Shown in pieces: positions 44,241 through 45,518 of a DNA stretch of 45,518 bases. The notes beneath the pieces are model-generated. The model saw nothing but the letters and a program-made list of their open reading frames with translations. It was not told where the DNA came from and did not search any database. Source of the stretch: Gammaproteobacteria bacterium (lineage in GTDB: Bacteria; Pseudomonadota; Gammaproteobacteria; Pseudomonadales; Pseudomonadaceae); contig JAHJYA010000083.1 of NCBI GenBank assembly GCA_018826895.1, positions 1-45,518 of the forward strand, in the 5' to 3' direction. The stretch's first letter is position 1; each line of letters opens with the position of its first letter. The position numbers and the translations under genes were made by a program.

Positions 44241-45518
44241 ATGAACCTGATCAACACCGCTATCCGCACCCCAGCGCTGGTCCCATCCCTGCTGGCCCTT
44301 GGCGTCATGTTCGCCATACCGACAAGCAGCCATGCCGCTGGCTTCGTTGAAGACGCCAAGGTCACCCTGGGCCTGCGCAACTACTACTTCAACCGTAATT
44401 TCCTCAACCAGACCCAGAGCGGACAGGGCCAGGCCTCAGGCTGGACCCAGAGCTTCATTCTCGACGCCCGTTCCGGCTACACCCAAGGCACCGTCGGATT
44501 CGGCCTCGATGTGCTGGGCCTGTACTCGGTGAAACTCGACGGTGGTCGTGGCACAACGGGTAGCCAGTTGACGCCCGTGCATAACGACGGCCGCCAGGCT
44601 GACGACTTCGGCCGCACCGCCGTCGCAGCAAAAGCCAAGCTCTCCAAGACCGAACTGAAAGTCGGTGAATGGTTCGCCGTACTGCCGATCCTGCGTGCCG
44701 ATGATGGCCGCTCGCTGCCGCAGACGTTCCAGGGCGCACAGCTCACCTCCAACGAGATCGATGGCCTGACCCTGTACGGCGGCCAGTTCTGGAAGAACAG
44801 CCAGCGCAACGACGCCAGCCGTGAAGAAATGACTTACAACGCCGGCGGAACCCTAGGCATCGTCGAGGGTGATGACTTCAACTTCGCCGGTGGCGAATAC
44901 AAGTTCAACGGCAATAACACCATGGTCGGCGCCTGGCATGCTCGCCTGGAGAACGTCTACCAGCAGAGCTACCTGCAACTGACCCATAGCCAACCGGTAG
45001 GCGACTGGGTACTGGGCGCCAACCTCGGCTACGTCACGGGTAAAGATGAAGGCTCAGCCAAAGCCGGCGACCTGGACAACAAGGTTTACCAGGGCAGCTT
45101 CTCGGCCAAGACCGGTAACAACACCTTCACCGTGGCCTACCAGCGCCTCAGCGGCGACACCAAGTTCATGCGCATCGACGGCGCCAGCGGCGGCACCCTG
45201 GTCAACGACGGTTTCACCAACAGCTACGACAACCCGGAAGAGCGTTCCTGGCAGCTGCGTCATGACTACAACTTCGCCGGCATGGGCATTCCCGGCCTGA
45301 CCCTGATGAACCGCTACGTCAGCGGTGACAACATCCACACCGGCGGTCGTACCGATGCCGAAGAGTGGGGCCGTGAATCCGAACTGGCCTACACCCTGCA
45401 GGAAGGCAGCCTGAAAAACCTCAGCATCCGCTGGCGCAACTCCGACGTCCGTCGCGACGTCGGCGCGGACCTGCAAGAGAACCGCCTGATCATCAACTAC
45501 CCGCTGTCGATTCTGTAA
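44241..45518 (+). CDS. OprD/Occ-family outer-membrane porin
   Basis: A 425-residue, 18-strand substrate-selective porin. The signal peptide is about 1-32 (ending SSHAAG). OprD landmarks include FVEDAKVTLGLRNYYFNRNF at the mature N-terminus, SGYTQGTVGFGLDVLGLYSVKLDGG, VGEWFAVLPILRADDGRSLPQTFQGAQLTS (constriction loop area), and the end LIINYPLSIL. OccK/OprD proteins admit carboxylates, so it probably feeds the tct transporter. AAAAGGAC lies about 9 bases before the ATG. The stop codon is the last base of the window, so what follows is unknown. Confidence 0.92.
   Translation: MNLINTAIRTPALVPSLLALGVMFAIPTSSHAAGFVEDAKVTLGLRNYYFNRNFLNQTQSGQGQASGWTQSFILDARSGYTQGTVGFGLDVLGLYSVKLDGGRGTTGSQLTPVHNDGRQADDFGRTAVAAKAKLSKTELKVGEWFAVLPILRADDGRSLPQTFQGAQLTSNEIDGLTLYGGQFWKNSQRNDASREEMTYNAGGTLGIVEGDDFNFAGGEYKFNGNNTMVGAWHARLENVYQQSYLQLTHSQPVGDWVLGANLGYVTGKDEGSAKAGDLDNKVYQGSFSAKTGNNTFTVAYQRLSGDTKFMRIDGASGGTLVNDGFTNSYDNPEERSWQLRHDYNFAGMGIPGLTLMNRYVSGDNIHTGGRTDAEEWGRESELAYTLQEGSLKNLSIRWRNSDVRRDVGADLQENRLIINYPLSIL

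Overview
The window looks like one contig end from a Pseudomonas chromosome outside the P. aeruginosa species. The evidence is GC-rich coding sequence, PrrF sRNA, a phu haem locus, LpoP beside PBP1B, an OprD porin, and a gene order that, from memory, follows PAO1 PA4693-PA4720 (pssA, ilvC/H/I, DUF4124, yqcC, lpoP, mrcB, kinase/ATPase, pentapeptide, TfoX_C, cbpA, prrF, phu genes, NCS2 permease, trmA). The species cannot be fixed from the sequence alone. The first 18 bases are Illumina adapter. A near-consensus promoter then reads off the left edge, as expected if the contig broke at an rRNA operon.

Layout. 1-5.5 kb: phospholipid synthesis (pssA) and branched-chain amino acid synthesis (ilvC, ilvH, ilvI). 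An IlvY-type LysR regulator sits between ilvC and ilvH, divergent from ilvC. 5.9-13.7 kb: envelope and housekeeping genes, including an mrcB-lpoP-yqcC operon. 13.8-13.94 kb: one Fur-controlled PrrF sRNA. 14.0-20.9 kb: a seven-gene nucleoside operon (cdd-nupC-tsx-deoC-deoA-deoB-deoD) that takes up nucleosides through the outer and inner membranes and degrades them. It lies between prrF and the haem genes, where I recall nothing in PAO1. 21.2-28.3 kb: haem uptake (phuS-T-U-V-W, with divergent phuR across a Fur box). 28.3-31.6 kb: a Rieske protein, a purine permease behind a structured leader, and trmA.

31.6-45.5 kb is the accessory and most interesting part. aroQ and a quinate/shikimate dehydrogenase (quiB-like) read rightward, and a TetR regulator and quiC (3-dehydroshikimate dehydratase fused to a VOC/HPPD-like domain) read leftward. 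Together these convert quinate or shikimate to protocatechuate. The aroQ and quiC promoters share a 24-bp site (19/24 identical, opposite orientations) that the TetR protein probably binds. Beyond quiC lies an unassigned operon (Gfo/Idh/MocA oxidoreductase, TIM-barrel isomerase/epimerase, DMT transporter) next to an IclR regulator that has a 275-bp MITE just upstream. A tripartite tricarboxylate transporter (tctB-tctA-tctC) and an OprD porin close the window. Copies of a palindrome of type GTTCGATAATCGAAC occur before quiC, before tctB and upstream of aroQ, suggesting a common regulon for aromatic or hydroaromatic acid use.

REP-like elements occupy several spacers (28.8, 30.4, 33.3, 34.2 and 39.3 kb). 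I saw no tRNA, CRISPR, phage or complete insertion sequence.
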